NCBI GenBank assembly: GCA_910584285.1
Contig: CAJTYK010000052.1
Span: 1 to 13,306, forward strand
Direction: 5' to 3'
Source: an uncultured Oscillospiraceae bacterium
GTDB lineage: Bacteria > Bacillota > Clostridia > Oscillospirales > Oscillospiraceae
Length of the DNA: 13,306 nucleotides
The notes below the pieces were generated by a model. It was not told where the DNA came from. It worked only from the letters and a program-made list of their open reading frames with translations, and made no database searches. Below, one piece after another: positions 7,025 through 13,197 of the stretch. Each line of letters begins with the position of its first letter. Position 1 is the stretch's first letter. Position numbers and translations under genes: made by a program.

Positions 7025-7036
7025 CCGCATATGCGG
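7025..7036. promoter_or_regulatory. Perfect 12-bp palindrome before the TRAP promoter
   Basis: CCGCATATGCGG directly abuts the TTTATCAATT element that leads into the -35 box of the TRAP promoter. On the other side of the control region the perfect palindrome at 6923-6938 stands in the matching place, one base away from its own copy of the element. The two palindromes differ in sequence but share CCG...CG ends. It is probably an operator half of the divergent switch. Confidence 0.45.
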
Positions 7037-7044
7037 TTTATCAA

Positions 7045-7074
7045 TTGGACAAAGCACCCAAAAGGACTTATATT
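7045..7074 (+). promoter_or_regulatory. Promoter of the TRAP-dehydrogenase operon
   Basis: TTGGAC (7045-7050) and TATATT (7069-7074) are separated by 18 bases, giving a start near 7081 and a leader of about 59 bases. The hexamers are weaker than those of the divergent promoter, as expected for an activated promoter. The call is supported by the shared TTTATCAATT element at the -35 box. Confidence 0.6.
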
Positions 7075-7083
7075 AAACTTATC

Positions 7084-7112
7084 ACTCGCCCATGCCGCTG
7101 CAGGCTGCGAGT
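7084..7112 (+). other. Stem-loop in the TRAP operon leader
   Basis: ACTCGC (7084-7089) pairs with GCGAGT (7107-7112), and GCC/GGC can pair inside around GCTGCA. It would form at the 5' end of the TRAP messenger, about 12 bases before the AAGGAGG ribosome site, and leaves that site free. No T-run follows, so it is not a terminator. It could stabilise the message. No known riboswitch is recognised. Confidence 0.35.
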
Positions 7113-7139
7113 TCAAAATCTGAAAAGGAGGGCCTGTCC

Positions 7140-7721
7140 ATGGAGAACGGGGGCAAAGTCCCGCACCCCGCGCTGGTTCGATTTGACAACGGCATTTTCA
7201 ACGTCATGAAGTGGATTTCCTACGTCTCCGCCGTCTGCCTGCTGGTGATCACCCTGCTGTCCACCGCCGATGTGGCGGCGTCCAAGATCTTCAACCACGG
7301 CATTACCAACGCCACCGACATTGTCACCTACCTGAATATCCCCGTGGTGTTCCTCTCCGCGGCCTATGTGCAGCTGGAGCGGGGTCACACGCATATCGAC
7401 CTGATCTATACCCACTTCCCTCAGTGGGGGCAGAAACTCGTACACACCGTTGGAAATGTTCTGGGCGCCGGCGTCTCCGCGTTCATCGCTTACCGCGCCG
7501 TCCTGTCCACCATCCAGAAATTCCAGGTGGTGGAAAAGAGCTCGTCCTCCGCGTCCGCCTTTGTGGTGTGGCCCTTTGCGGCCGTCATCTCCCTGGGCTT
7601 TCTGCTGATGGCGGCGGCGTTCCTGTGGAGCCTGGTGCGCGAGTTTATCCTTCCGCCCCGCATGATGTTTATGCCGCCGGAGGATGCCGGCGGCAAGCCC
7701 GGAGAGGAGGGAGACGCATGA
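7140..7721 (+). CDS. dctQ: TRAP transporter small membrane subunit DctQ
   Basis: A 193-residue membrane protein with four hydrophobic segments at about residues 24-44, 62-78, 101-121 and 143-166, the DctQ pattern. QLERGHTHIDLI (78-89) corresponds to the conserved 'E.G.Hi' stretch after the second segment. DctQ partners DctM in the inner membrane in substrate uptake driven by a sodium or proton gradient. The ATG at 7140 is chosen because AAGGAGG (7125-7131) lies 8 bases upstream; an in-frame ATG at 7092 has no such site. The stop overlaps the DctM start (ATGA), showing tight coupling. The C-terminus is a short charged tail facing the cytoplasm or periphery. Annotated as the first gene of the operon. 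Confidence 0.88.
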   Translation: MENGGKVPHPALVRFDNGIFNVMKWISYVSAVCLLVITLLSTADVAASKIFNHGITNATDIVTYLNIPVVFLSAAYVQLERGHTHIDLIYTHFPQWGQKLVHTVGNVLGAGVSAFIAYRAVLSTIQKFQVVEKSSSSASAFVVWPFAAVISLGFLLMAAAFLWSLVREFILPPRMMFMPPEDAGGKPGEEGDA

Positions 7722-9031
7722 CCCCTGAAATGATCATCGGCCTGGTGGTGTTTGCCGTGATGATCGCCATGGTTCTGCTGGGCGTCCCCATCTTTGTGTC
7801 CATGCTGGCCAGCGCCTGCGTGGGCTTCATCGCCATCGGCGGCGTGAGAATGATGATCGTCCAGTTTACCACCGCGCCCTTTTCCCTGGGTGCTAACTAT
7901 ACTTACGCGGTGCTCCCCCTGTTCATGCTGGTGGGCTCGCTGGCCAGCGTGACGGGGATCGCACAAGGGGCCTTTGACGCCATGCACAAATGGCTGGGCC
8001 GCGTCCGGGGCGGCCTGCTGTACACCGTGGTATGCGCCAACGCCCTGTTCGGCGCCTGCTCCGGCATCTCGGTGGCGGGCAACGTGGTGTTCGGCCGCCT
8101 GGCGGTTCCGGAGTTGGAGCGCCAGGGCTATGACCGCAGCCTGTCCTACGGCACGGTGACCGGCGCCGGCGTGCTGTCCTCGCTGATTCCGCCCAGCATC
8201 CCCATCATCATGTGGTGCCTCATCACGAATATGTCCATCGGCAACACCCTGATGTACGGCCTCAGCGCCGGCATCATCATGGTGATCATCCTGTGCCTGT
8301 TTATTTTCATCTATTCCCTGGTTCGGCCCGGCAAAGTTCCCAGTACAAAGGACTTGCCCAAGGTTCCCTTCATGGAAAAGGTCAAATCTCTGCGCTATGT
8401 GATCCCCATCCTGCTGGTGTTCGCGCTGATCATCGGCGGCGCGGTGTGGGGCTGGTTCCCCGCCACCGTGGGTGGGGCCGTGGCCGTGTTCGCCCTGCTC
8501 CTCTATGCCATTGTCAAACGGGTGCCCCCCAAGGAGATCTGGCACTGCATCTGGGACGCCGCCATCATGAACGCCGGTATGTTCCCCATCATTATGGCCG
8601 GCACCATTTTCAGCCGCTTCATCTCCCTCACCGGGCTGGCCGACAGCATGGCGGAGCTGATCGCGGGCGCCAATATGCCCCGCATCGTGGTGTTCACCAT
8701 GGTCATCATCTTCTACATGATCTGCGGCTGTGTGATGGATATCCCCTCCATCATCATCATCACCGTCCCTGTCATCTTCCCCCTGCTCACCGGCCTGGGT
8801 TACAACGAGTATGTCCTGTGCGTCATGCTGGTGTTCATGTGCGACGTGGCCGGGATGACGCCCCCCATCGGCATGAACGTGTTCGCCGTGTCCAACGCGC
8901 TCCAGGTTCGGCCCACGACCATCTTTAAGGGCTGCATCCCCTTCTTCATTCTGGACGTTGTCTGCGTGTACATCATGGCCATCTTCCCCCAGGTTGTGGA
9001 GTTCCTGCCCAAATTGATGGGCATCAGTTGA
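7718..9031 (+). CDS. dctM: TRAP transporter large permease DctM
   Basis: A 437-residue, very hydrophobic permease of the usual DctM length and about twelve membrane segments. Recognisable family stretches are VLPLFMLVGSLA (early), GACSGISVAGNVVFGRLAVP (the 'FGA.SGSS' loop), SLIPPSIPIIMW (the 'IPPSi' re-entrant loop), CVMDIPSIIIITVPVIFPL, and GMTPPIGMNVFAVSN (second re-entrant loop). Together with DctQ it forms the ion-coupled membrane channel. The ATG overlaps the DctQ stop by ATGA, and GAGGAGG (7704-7710) sits 7 bases upstream. The SGSS site is SGIS here, so two small-polar positions are altered. I do not know whether this affects ion coupling. Confidence 0.93.
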   Translation: MTPEMIIGLVVFAVMIAMVLLGVPIFVSMLASACVGFIAIGGVRMMIVQFTTAPFSLGANYTYAVLPLFMLVGSLASVTGIAQGAFDAMHKWLGRVRGGLLYTVVCANALFGACSGISVAGNVVFGRLAVPELERQGYDRSLSYGTVTGAGVLSSLIPPSIPIIMWCLITNMSIGNTLMYGLSAGIIMVIILCLFIFIYSLVRPGKVPSTKDLPKVPFMEKVKSLRYVIPILLVFALIIGGAVWGWFPATVGGAVAVFALLLYAIVKRVPPKEIWHCIWDAAIMNAGMFPIIMAGTIFSRFISLTGLADSMAELIAGANMPRIVVFTMVIIFYMICGCVMDIPSIIIITVPVIFPLLTGLGYNEYVLCVMLVFMCDVAGMTPPIGMNVFAVSNALQVRPTTIFKGCIPFFILDVVCVYIMAIFPQVVEFLPKLMGIS

Positions 9032-9060
9032 CAAAATCAAAAATTCAGGAGGAATTTAAC

Positions 9061-10173
9061 ATGAAAAAGATCCTTGCGATGCTTCTGGCCCTGGCGATGA
9101 CGTTTGCCCTGGCGGCCTGCGACGGGAAAGAGCCCACCGGCCAGAACCCCGAGGAGTCCCAGCCCGCTCAGTCCCAGCCCGCCCAGAGCGATTCCGGCGC
9201 GGATACCCCCGCCTATGACACCGCCAAGCTGATGTTCGCCACCACCTACAACGAGATGGAGACCAGCGGCAAGGCTATCACCTACTTCACCGACTACATC
9301 ACCGAGAAGTCCAACGGCGCCATCACCTTTGACATCAAATGGGGCGGCACCGTGGCCGGCACCGGCGAGGAGCTCAACTTCCTCCAGGAGGGCGCTTTCG
9401 ACATGAGCGTTCTGGGCCAGTCCCAGTACAGCGCCGTATTCCCCCTGCTGAACTTCCCCGGCCAGACCGACGAGAGCCAGCAGAAGTGCGTGGACTATTT
9501 CAACTACATCGTGTATGAGAATGAAGCCACCGCCTCCGTCATCCAGGCTCAGATTGAGGCCCAGGGCGTGAAGATGCTGGGCTTCATGGCCAACGGCGGC
9601 AACGCCTTTGCCGCCAAGAAGGAGATGTCCACCCTGGACGAGCTGAAGAACTACAAGCTGGGCGTGGGCATGAACCACTCCGCCTATGAGTCCCTGGGCT
9701 TCTCCGTCCAGGCCCTGATGCCCTGGGATGCCTATGACAGCCTGTCCAAGGGCATCGTTGATGTGGCCTATATGTCCACCGCACCCATGATCGCCCTGAA
9801 GTGGCATGAGGTGGCCCCCTATTTCGTCTCCGTCAACGAGTACTCCGCCGGCAACTACTTTACCATCAGCCTGGATCGCTGGAACAGCTTCAACGCCGAC
9901 ACCCAGGCCCTGTTCCAGGAGGCCATGGACGCCACCACGGAGTACAGCATCCAGCTGATGGCCGACGAGATGGCCGGCGTGGAAGCCGCCCTGAATGAGG
10001 CCGGTGGGAAGATGCTGAGCCTGAACGAGGCGGACACCCAGGCCCTGGTGGAGGCGCTGTGGAATGTCGCCATCACCGACTGCCGCGCCCTGGCCCAGAA
10101 CGGCAATTGCGTGGATGATATGGAGACTGTGCTCCAGGCCTGCGCCGATTACCTGGATCTGCCCCTGAAGTAA
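9061..10173 (+). CDS. dctP: TRAP transporter substrate-binding lipoprotein DctP
   Basis: A 370-residue extracytoplasmic binding protein. The signal peptide MKKILAMLLALAMTFALAAC has a lipobox LAAC with Cys20 as lipid anchor, so it is tethered outside a Gram-positive-type membrane. A flexible Ser/Gln/Pro linker with a QPAQS repeat (residues 34-43) follows. The binding domain shows typical DctP landmarks: GEELNFLQEGAFDM (102-115), ELKNYKLG (194-201) and MPWDAYDSLSKGIVDVAY (220-237). At residue 201 there is a Gly where nearly all carboxylate-binding DctP proteins have the ligand-clamping Arg (K-[IL]-R-V-P). This suggests an atypical ligand or binding mode. AGGAGG (9047-9052) is 8 bases before the ATG; the gap to dctM is 29 bases. 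Confidence 0.92.
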   Translation: MKKILAMLLALAMTFALAACDGKEPTGQNPEESQPAQSQPAQSDSGADTPAYDTAKLMFATTYNEMETSGKAITYFTDYITEKSNGAITFDIKWGGTVAGTGEELNFLQEGAFDMSVLGQSQYSAVFPLLNFPGQTDESQQKCVDYFNYIVYENEATASVIQAQIEAQGVKMLGFMANGGNAFAAKKEMSTLDELKNYKLGVGMNHSAYESLGFSVQALMPWDAYDSLSKGIVDVAYMSTAPMIALKWHEVAPYFVSVNEYSAGNYFTISLDRWNSFNADTQALFQEAMDATTEYSIQLMADEMAGVEAALNEAGGKMLSLNEADTQALVEALWNVAITDCRALAQNGNCVDDMETVLQACADYLDLPLK

Positions 10174-10275
10174 TCTGGTTCCAGCATCGCTGAGGGTATC
10201 TATAACCCGAAGCTGATACGGAACTTCAGCATGGCCGAGTTCGCGGCTGTGCCAATCTTGACAGGAGGAATGATG

Positions 10276-11325
10276 ATGAAAGCAGCGGTATTTTACGGCA
10301 AGGGCGACCTCCGGGTGGAGGAGCGGCCCATGCCCAAGGCGGGCCCCGGCCAGATGGTGGTGAAGATCGACTACTGCGGCGTGTGCGGCACCGACGTGGA
10401 GGCTTACAACTACGAGATCGTCAAGCCTGTCATCGTGCTGGGCCATGAGAACGTGGCGACAGTGTACGAGGTGGGCGAGGGCGTCACCCGCTTCAAGGTG
10501 GGCGACAAGGTGCTGTGCGGCCCGCCCTCCTACTGCAAGGAGAACTGCGCCCCCTGCCGGAGCGGCAAGCCCAACATCTGCGTCCACGGCTTCCCCCGCA
10601 CCAACGGCATCGGCGGCCCGGACGGCGGCTACGCCGAGTATATGCTGGTGGGCGACGTGGAGCACACCATGATCATCCCCGTCCCCGACGGGGTGGATCC
10701 CAAGGATGCGGTGCTCTTTGACGTGATCTGCGTCTCCCTCCACGCCCTGCGCCGCTCCAATTTCCGGTTCGGCGACACGGTGGCGGTGTCCGGCACCGGC
10801 CCCATCGGTCTGGCGGCCATCCAGATCGCCAAGGCGGCGGGAGCCCGCCGGGTGGTGGCCATCGGCACCAGCCAGGGGAAGGATCCCATTTGCAGATCTT
10901 ACGGCGCGGACGCCTACATCAACGCCAAGGAGTGCCCGGATCTGGCGGCGGCGGTGCGGGAGGCCCTGGGCAGCCCGGACGGCGCGGACGTGACGCTGGA
11001 ATGCGCCGGCAATCAGGCCAGCCTGCTCAACTGCGTGATGCAGGTGGCCAAAAACGGCAGCCAGGTGATTCTGGTGGGCATTGTGGGGGAGCCGCTGGAT
11101 AAGCTGTCCCTGGCCCCGGTGATTCCCCGGGAGATCGACCTCCTCTCCTCCTTCGTCTATACCCCGGAGGAGATCGAGATGTACCTGGATATGCTGGCCC
11201 TTGGGAAGCTGAGCTTCCCCGGCATGGTGACGGACGTCATCGCGCTGGACGACGTGGTGGAGAAGGGCGTGGCCCGGCAGGATCGGAAGGGCCAGCTCAA
11301 GATCCTCATCGATCCCTCTTTGTGA
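10276..11325 (+). CDS. Zinc-dependent medium-chain alcohol/polyol dehydrogenase
   Basis: A 349-residue member of the medium-chain dehydrogenase family (alcohol, sorbitol, threonine dehydrogenase group), expected to oxidise a secondary alcohol or reduce a ketone with NAD(P). Catalytic-zinc residues appear as CGVCGTD (34-40, Cys37) and GHE (56-58, His57, Glu58). The structural-zinc lobe has Cys87, 91, 94 and 102, with C-x3-C rather than the usual C-x2-C for the first pair. The Rossmann motif GTGPIG is at 173-178. Three ATGs occur in a row. The third, at 10276, is 7 bases after AGGAGG (10263-10268), while the first two are too close. It lies 102 bases after dctP with no clear terminator or promoter between, so it probably belongs to the TRAP operon. 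The substrate is unknown. Confidence 0.88.
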   Translation: MKAAVFYGKGDLRVEERPMPKAGPGQMVVKIDYCGVCGTDVEAYNYEIVKPVIVLGHENVATVYEVGEGVTRFKVGDKVLCGPPSYCKENCAPCRSGKPNICVHGFPRTNGIGGPDGGYAEYMLVGDVEHTMIIPVPDGVDPKDAVLFDVICVSLHALRRSNFRFGDTVAVSGTGPIGLAAIQIAKAAGARRVVAIGTSQGKDPICRSYGADAYINAKECPDLAAAVREALGSPDGADVTLECAGNQASLLNCVMQVAKNGSQVILVGIVGEPLDKLSLAPVIPREIDLLSSFVYTPEEIEMYLDMLALGKLSFPGMVTDVIALDDVVEKGVARQDRKGQLKILIDPSL

Positions 11326-11345
11326 CTGCATCTCTCTCTTTCTTT

Positions 11346-11395
11346 TCAACAGGGCGACGGGCAGCGGCAAAAGCCGCTGCCCGTCGCCCTGTTGA
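11346..11395. terminator. 23-bp perfect hairpin after the dehydrogenase gene
   Basis: Bases 11346-11368 pair perfectly with 11373-11395 around an AAAA loop, 20 bases after the dehydrogenase stop. It very probably marks the end of the TRAP-dehydrogenase transcript. No T-run follows on either strand; a C/T-rich tract precedes it on the plus strand. It may therefore act as a 3' stabilising hairpin or a Rho-assisted end rather than a standard intrinsic terminator. Confidence 0.6.
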
Positions 11396-11478
11396 TCTGA
11401 GGAAACGTGCGCCGTTTGCGCTTCCTGCGCCGCAAATTTCCTTCATGATTTTAGGCTGGATCAATCCGGTCAAGGGAA

Positions 11479-11930
11479 TCAGCTGATCGAAATGATCTTG
11501 GAGTATGGGGGATTGGGGTTCCCGTCATAGGTCATGAAATAGTCTTCAATAAAATCACCGGCAAAGGCTCTGGCTTTGGCCTCGTCTCTGCTGCTGGGCT
11601 GCTGTTTCATTCTTTCGTCAGGCTTCTCCAGCTCCTTACGGGCAATTTTCTCCAAATTTCCCCCCTGCGCCCAAGCTGAATGCCTGAATGATCGGCTGCA
11701 GAGGCGCGCCACCAACAATAGGGCTTCCCAAGCAGAGCACATCATAGTCGTCAAAATACAGATTGCCGCTTTCCGCTTCCAGCGAGGCCAATCCCTGGAC
11801 CTTGACCACCTTTACCTCCCAATTGTATTCATCAAAGGTTTCTGCAAACCAGTTCGCGACCTTTTCCGTATTAGGAAGACATGGTAGCATACAGGATCAG
11901 TGCGCGCCGTTTCTTATTGATCTTTTCCAT
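11479..11930 (-). pseudogene. Flavodoxin-like protein, broken by two frameshifts
   Basis: Three consecutive reading frames on the minus strand join into one flavodoxin-like protein of about 150 residues. The ATG at 11928-11930, with AGGAGA about 7 bases upstream, gives MEKINKKRRALILYATMSS and stops. The next frame continues NTEKVANWFAETFDEYNWEV through YDVLCLGSPIVGGAPLQP. A third frame supplies the end (NLEKIARKELEKPDERM... to 11479). The first break falls in the flavin-phosphate loop, expected T-x-T-G-N-T, where an extra base is present and the Gly is lost. The second break is at a run of six G (minus strand, near 11665). Intact flavodoxins carry FMN and transfer single electrons. Two separate breaks, one in the FMN site, make loss of function likely, though an indel in the G-run could be a sequencing error. 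Confidence 0.72.
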
Positions 11931-11949
11931 GGGTTTTCTCCTGTACTAT

Positions 11950-12222
11950 TTATGCCAATCCGGGAAAGAGCATGGCCAGGCCGGGTATTTCCTGCAAAAG
12001 AAAAAGGGATATAAAATCAAGGTTTTCAACAGCATCCTGAACCTGCTTGGCATTCTTCACCACCGCCTCCATAGCGCCCTTCAGCGTTTTGCCGCCCTCA
12101 ATTTTGGCGGCAAGGGCCTCGTCGCAGCGGTCGATGAGGTAGTGGCCGATAATTTCCAAATAGCGGTCGGAGGGCTCCTTCTGCATCTCGGCGTTGATTT
12201 TCGCTATCGCCTGGTCGATCAT
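11950..12222 (-). CDS. PcfK/AcrIIA9-like protein, C-terminally replaced
   Basis: A 90-residue ORF starting at the ATG complement to 12220-12222, with GGAGG about 10 bases upstream. Residues 1-60 (IDQAIAKINAEMQ, YLEIIGHYLIDRC, GGKTLKGAMEAVVKNAK) resemble the N-terminal half of small plasmid/phage/ICE proteins named PcfK-like, some of which were described as Cas9 inhibitors of the AcrIIA9 family (resemblance recalled from memory, not searched). The family continues with a conserved 'vavltdeE...YFGI' half. Here the last ~30 residues (VQDAVENLDFISLF to the end) look unrelated. The gene seems cut by a deletion or recombination with the flavodoxin upstream region and is probably not functional. Its start overlaps the stop of a 33-residue ORF (ATGA), as in mobile-element operons. 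Confidence 0.5.
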   Translation of the reverse strand: MIDQAIAKINAEMQKEPSDRYLEIIGHYLIDRCDEALAAKIEGGKTLKGAMEAVVKNAKQVQDAVENLDFISLFLLQEIPGLAMLFPGLA

Positions 12223-12320
12223 TGTGCCACCACCTCCCGGATTCTGTCCAACAGGGCCAGCACAGAGTTGGTCAGACCCGGCACCTTTTCTGGATCCTGC
12301 TCCCGGAACTGCGCGAGCAT
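12219..12320 (-). CDS. Small hypothetical ORF coupled to the PcfK-like gene (33 aa)
   Basis: It reads MLAQFREQDPEKVPGLTN followed by SVLALLDRIREVVAQ, a charged amphipathic peptide. It stops in an ATGA overlap with the next gene, which suggests real translational coupling. The ribosome-like AAAGGAGGG abuts the ATG with almost no spacing, so either initiation is weak or this is the end of a longer gene that has decayed. I do not recognise the family. Confidence 0.4.
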   Translation of the reverse strand: MLAQFREQDPEKVPGLTNSVLALLDRIREVVAQ

Positions 12321-12344
12321 CCCTCCTTTCTATGATACCAACAC

Positions 12345-12497
12345 TTACGAATAAGCCACTGTATGCCAGTACTGCTTCCAATTCATGTGCTCCGCCTTCC
12401 ACAGGGCGTGACATTCTTCTCTGGTGATCAGCCCGACATGAACCAGTGCCTCAGGCGGATACTGAGCTGTCCGCTGCATAATAAGAGCAGTGGTCAT
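12345..12497 (-). CDS. Small hypothetical protein (50 aa)
   Basis: It reads MTTALIMQRTAQYPPEALVH, then VGLITREECHALWKAEHMNW and KQYWHTVAYS. The amino-acid mix, with a Trp-rich C-terminus and no low-complexity bias, looks coding. The gene lies 24 bases before the 33-residue ORF on the same strand. The ribosome site is poor (GTGGAAGAA directly before the ATG). In-frame sequence upstream reaches a stop after eleven codons, so a longer original gene is possible. I do not recognise it. The setting, small same-strand genes before a PcfK-like gene, points to a conjugative or phage element. Confidence 0.45.
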   Translation of the reverse strand: MTTALIMQRTAQYPPEALVHVGLITREECHALWKAEHMNWKQYWHTVAYS

Positions 12498-12573
12498 TTC
12501 TTCCACAAAGCCCTTCTTTCCGTTTTTGCGCTATCCTGGGCCGCCCGCTCAGCGCGTAAATGGCAAAATTTCG

Positions 12574-12602
12574 TTGACTACAAGAAAAACATTTCCTATA
12601 AT
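12574..12602 (+). promoter_or_regulatory. Strong sigma-A-type promoter, plus strand
   Basis: TTGACT (12574-12579) and TATAAT (12597-12602) are separated by 17 bases: one mismatch from perfect consensus and ideal spacing. The start would be near 12609. It points into a region with only a 20-residue ORF and several hairpins, against the direction of the small minus-strand genes. Confidence 0.6.
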
Positions 12603-12641
12603 GGTTTCAGCCCTACTTAGGGGTGAAAGGAGATGATGCCT

Positions 12642-12704
12642 ATGCGGAGCAATCGGCGAGGCACTCTTTTTGCCCATACGTTCCAGACCGATGGCAAGGC
12701 GTAA
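12642..12704 (+). CDS. Tiny ORF (20 aa) behind a strong promoter and ribosome site
   Basis: It reads MRSNRRGTLFAHTFQTDGKA. AAAGGAG (12626-12632) lies 9 bases before the ATG; two earlier in-frame ATGs at 12633 and 12636 are too close. Promoter, ribosome site and ORF are well ordered, so the peptide is probably made, or it is the truncated start of a lost gene or 5' exon. No family is recognised. A leader peptide or remnant of a mobile-element gene is possible. Confidence 0.3.
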   Translation: MRSNRRGTLFAHTFQTDGKA

Positions 12705-12746
12705 TGCGTAAGGGCAAGGGCTGAACCGGAACTGCCAAAGTGAGCG

Positions 12747-13197
12747 GTGCGCCATAGAAGCGTGCGTGGTGTGTGCGCCTGGGTAATATTGTGTGTGATG
12801 CATGGAGCGAACAGCATAAAAATGCATCCACACCATCAGAGAAGAACCTCTGGTGCTTACCATGTGCAGCGCACTCTGGTGACAAAATCCGGGGTAGGGC
12901 TGTCTGCGACACCACCGCAGGCGGCCTTACTTATTCACTTGGCAGGTGGCTTTCTGCCCCTAACGTGGTCAATTTCCTGTTAAAGAGCATTTCGGTGCTA
13001 CTCACTTTGCAATGAGTCATATCCCATGGATGCAGCTTTCCTAAACGGGTATTCCGCCGCAACCGAATACAGGCTAACCGATAGCACGCCCGGAGTAGAT
13101 AATATTTACAAGTGCTGGCGATGTGAAAAATCTTCTTCTCCCCGGATAGAGATTCTTTTGCCGCTTCAAGTAGGCGTCCATATCGGAAACAATTTAA
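12747..13197 (+). other. Hairpin-rich stretch without a gene; possible 5' part of a group II intron
   Basis: I find no convincing coding sequence here on either strand. There are several local hairpins: 12793-12803 with 12822-12833 (11 bp, one bulge), CAGAG/CTCTG near 12840, CTGCG/CGCAG near 12905-12920, and GGCAG/CTGCC near 12942-12958. GTGCGCC, a typical group II intron 5' end (as in Ll.LtrB), occurs at 12747 and 12773. Later stretches (AATGAGTCAT, AACGGGTA...CCGCAACCG) recall domain I of such introns. Domains IV-VI and a reverse transcriptase are absent from the window. The right-hand IS would interrupt any intron. This is a weak assignment. Confidence 0.25.

Larger units (their letters stand above)
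6912..7046. repeat. Inverted pair of a 10-bp control element, TTTATCAATT
   Basis: AATTGATAAA at 6912-6921 and its exact reverse complement TTTATCAATT at 7037-7046 bracket 115 bases. Read towards each gene, both copies run straight into the -35 box: TTTATCAATT then TGACT for the hydratase promoter, and TTTATCAATT then GGAC for the TRAP promoter. The element ends inside the -35 hexamer in both cases. A palindrome lies just upstream of each copy. This mirror-image layout is what one regulator acting on both operons would need. Sequence and positions are direct observation; shared regulation is inference. Confidence 0.6.

Noticed and set aside
7490..9040. 516-codon minus-strand open frame opposite dctQ/dctM
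   Set aside because: Its Asp/His/Gly-rich composition is the expected antisense reading of membrane-protein codons, and it has no family signature.
10174..10275. Terminator or separate promoter between dctP and the dehydrogenase
   Set aside because: Only short imperfect stems (such as GCTGA/TCAGC) without a T-run, and no paired -35/-10 boxes, so the dehydrogenase is left in the TRAP operon.
1698..11325. Complete bile-acid (bai) 7-dehydroxylation operon
   Set aside because: An OYE-like enzyme and an NTF2-fold protein are present, but there is no CoA ligase, CoA transferase, BaiA-type short-chain dehydrogenase or bile-acid permease, and the transporter is of TRAP type.
9037..11370. Very long minus-strand open frame (777 codons) opposite dctP and the dehydrogenase
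   Set aside because: It crosses two well-supported plus-strand genes, their gap and half of a hairpin, and its protein has the same His/Gly/Leu-rich shadow composition.
12549..12863. 104-codon minus-strand frame and overlapping plus-strand frames around 12747-13015
   Set aside because: No ribosome sites, Cys/His/Met-rich odd composition, and several equally long frames overlap each other. None resembles a known protein.
12931..13190. Minus-strand open stretch without ATG (about 85 codons, ending at the TAA complement to 12931-12933)
   Set aside because: No start codon, no recognisable motif and an Arg/Leu/Cys-rich composition. It may be chance, so it is not called as a gene remnant.
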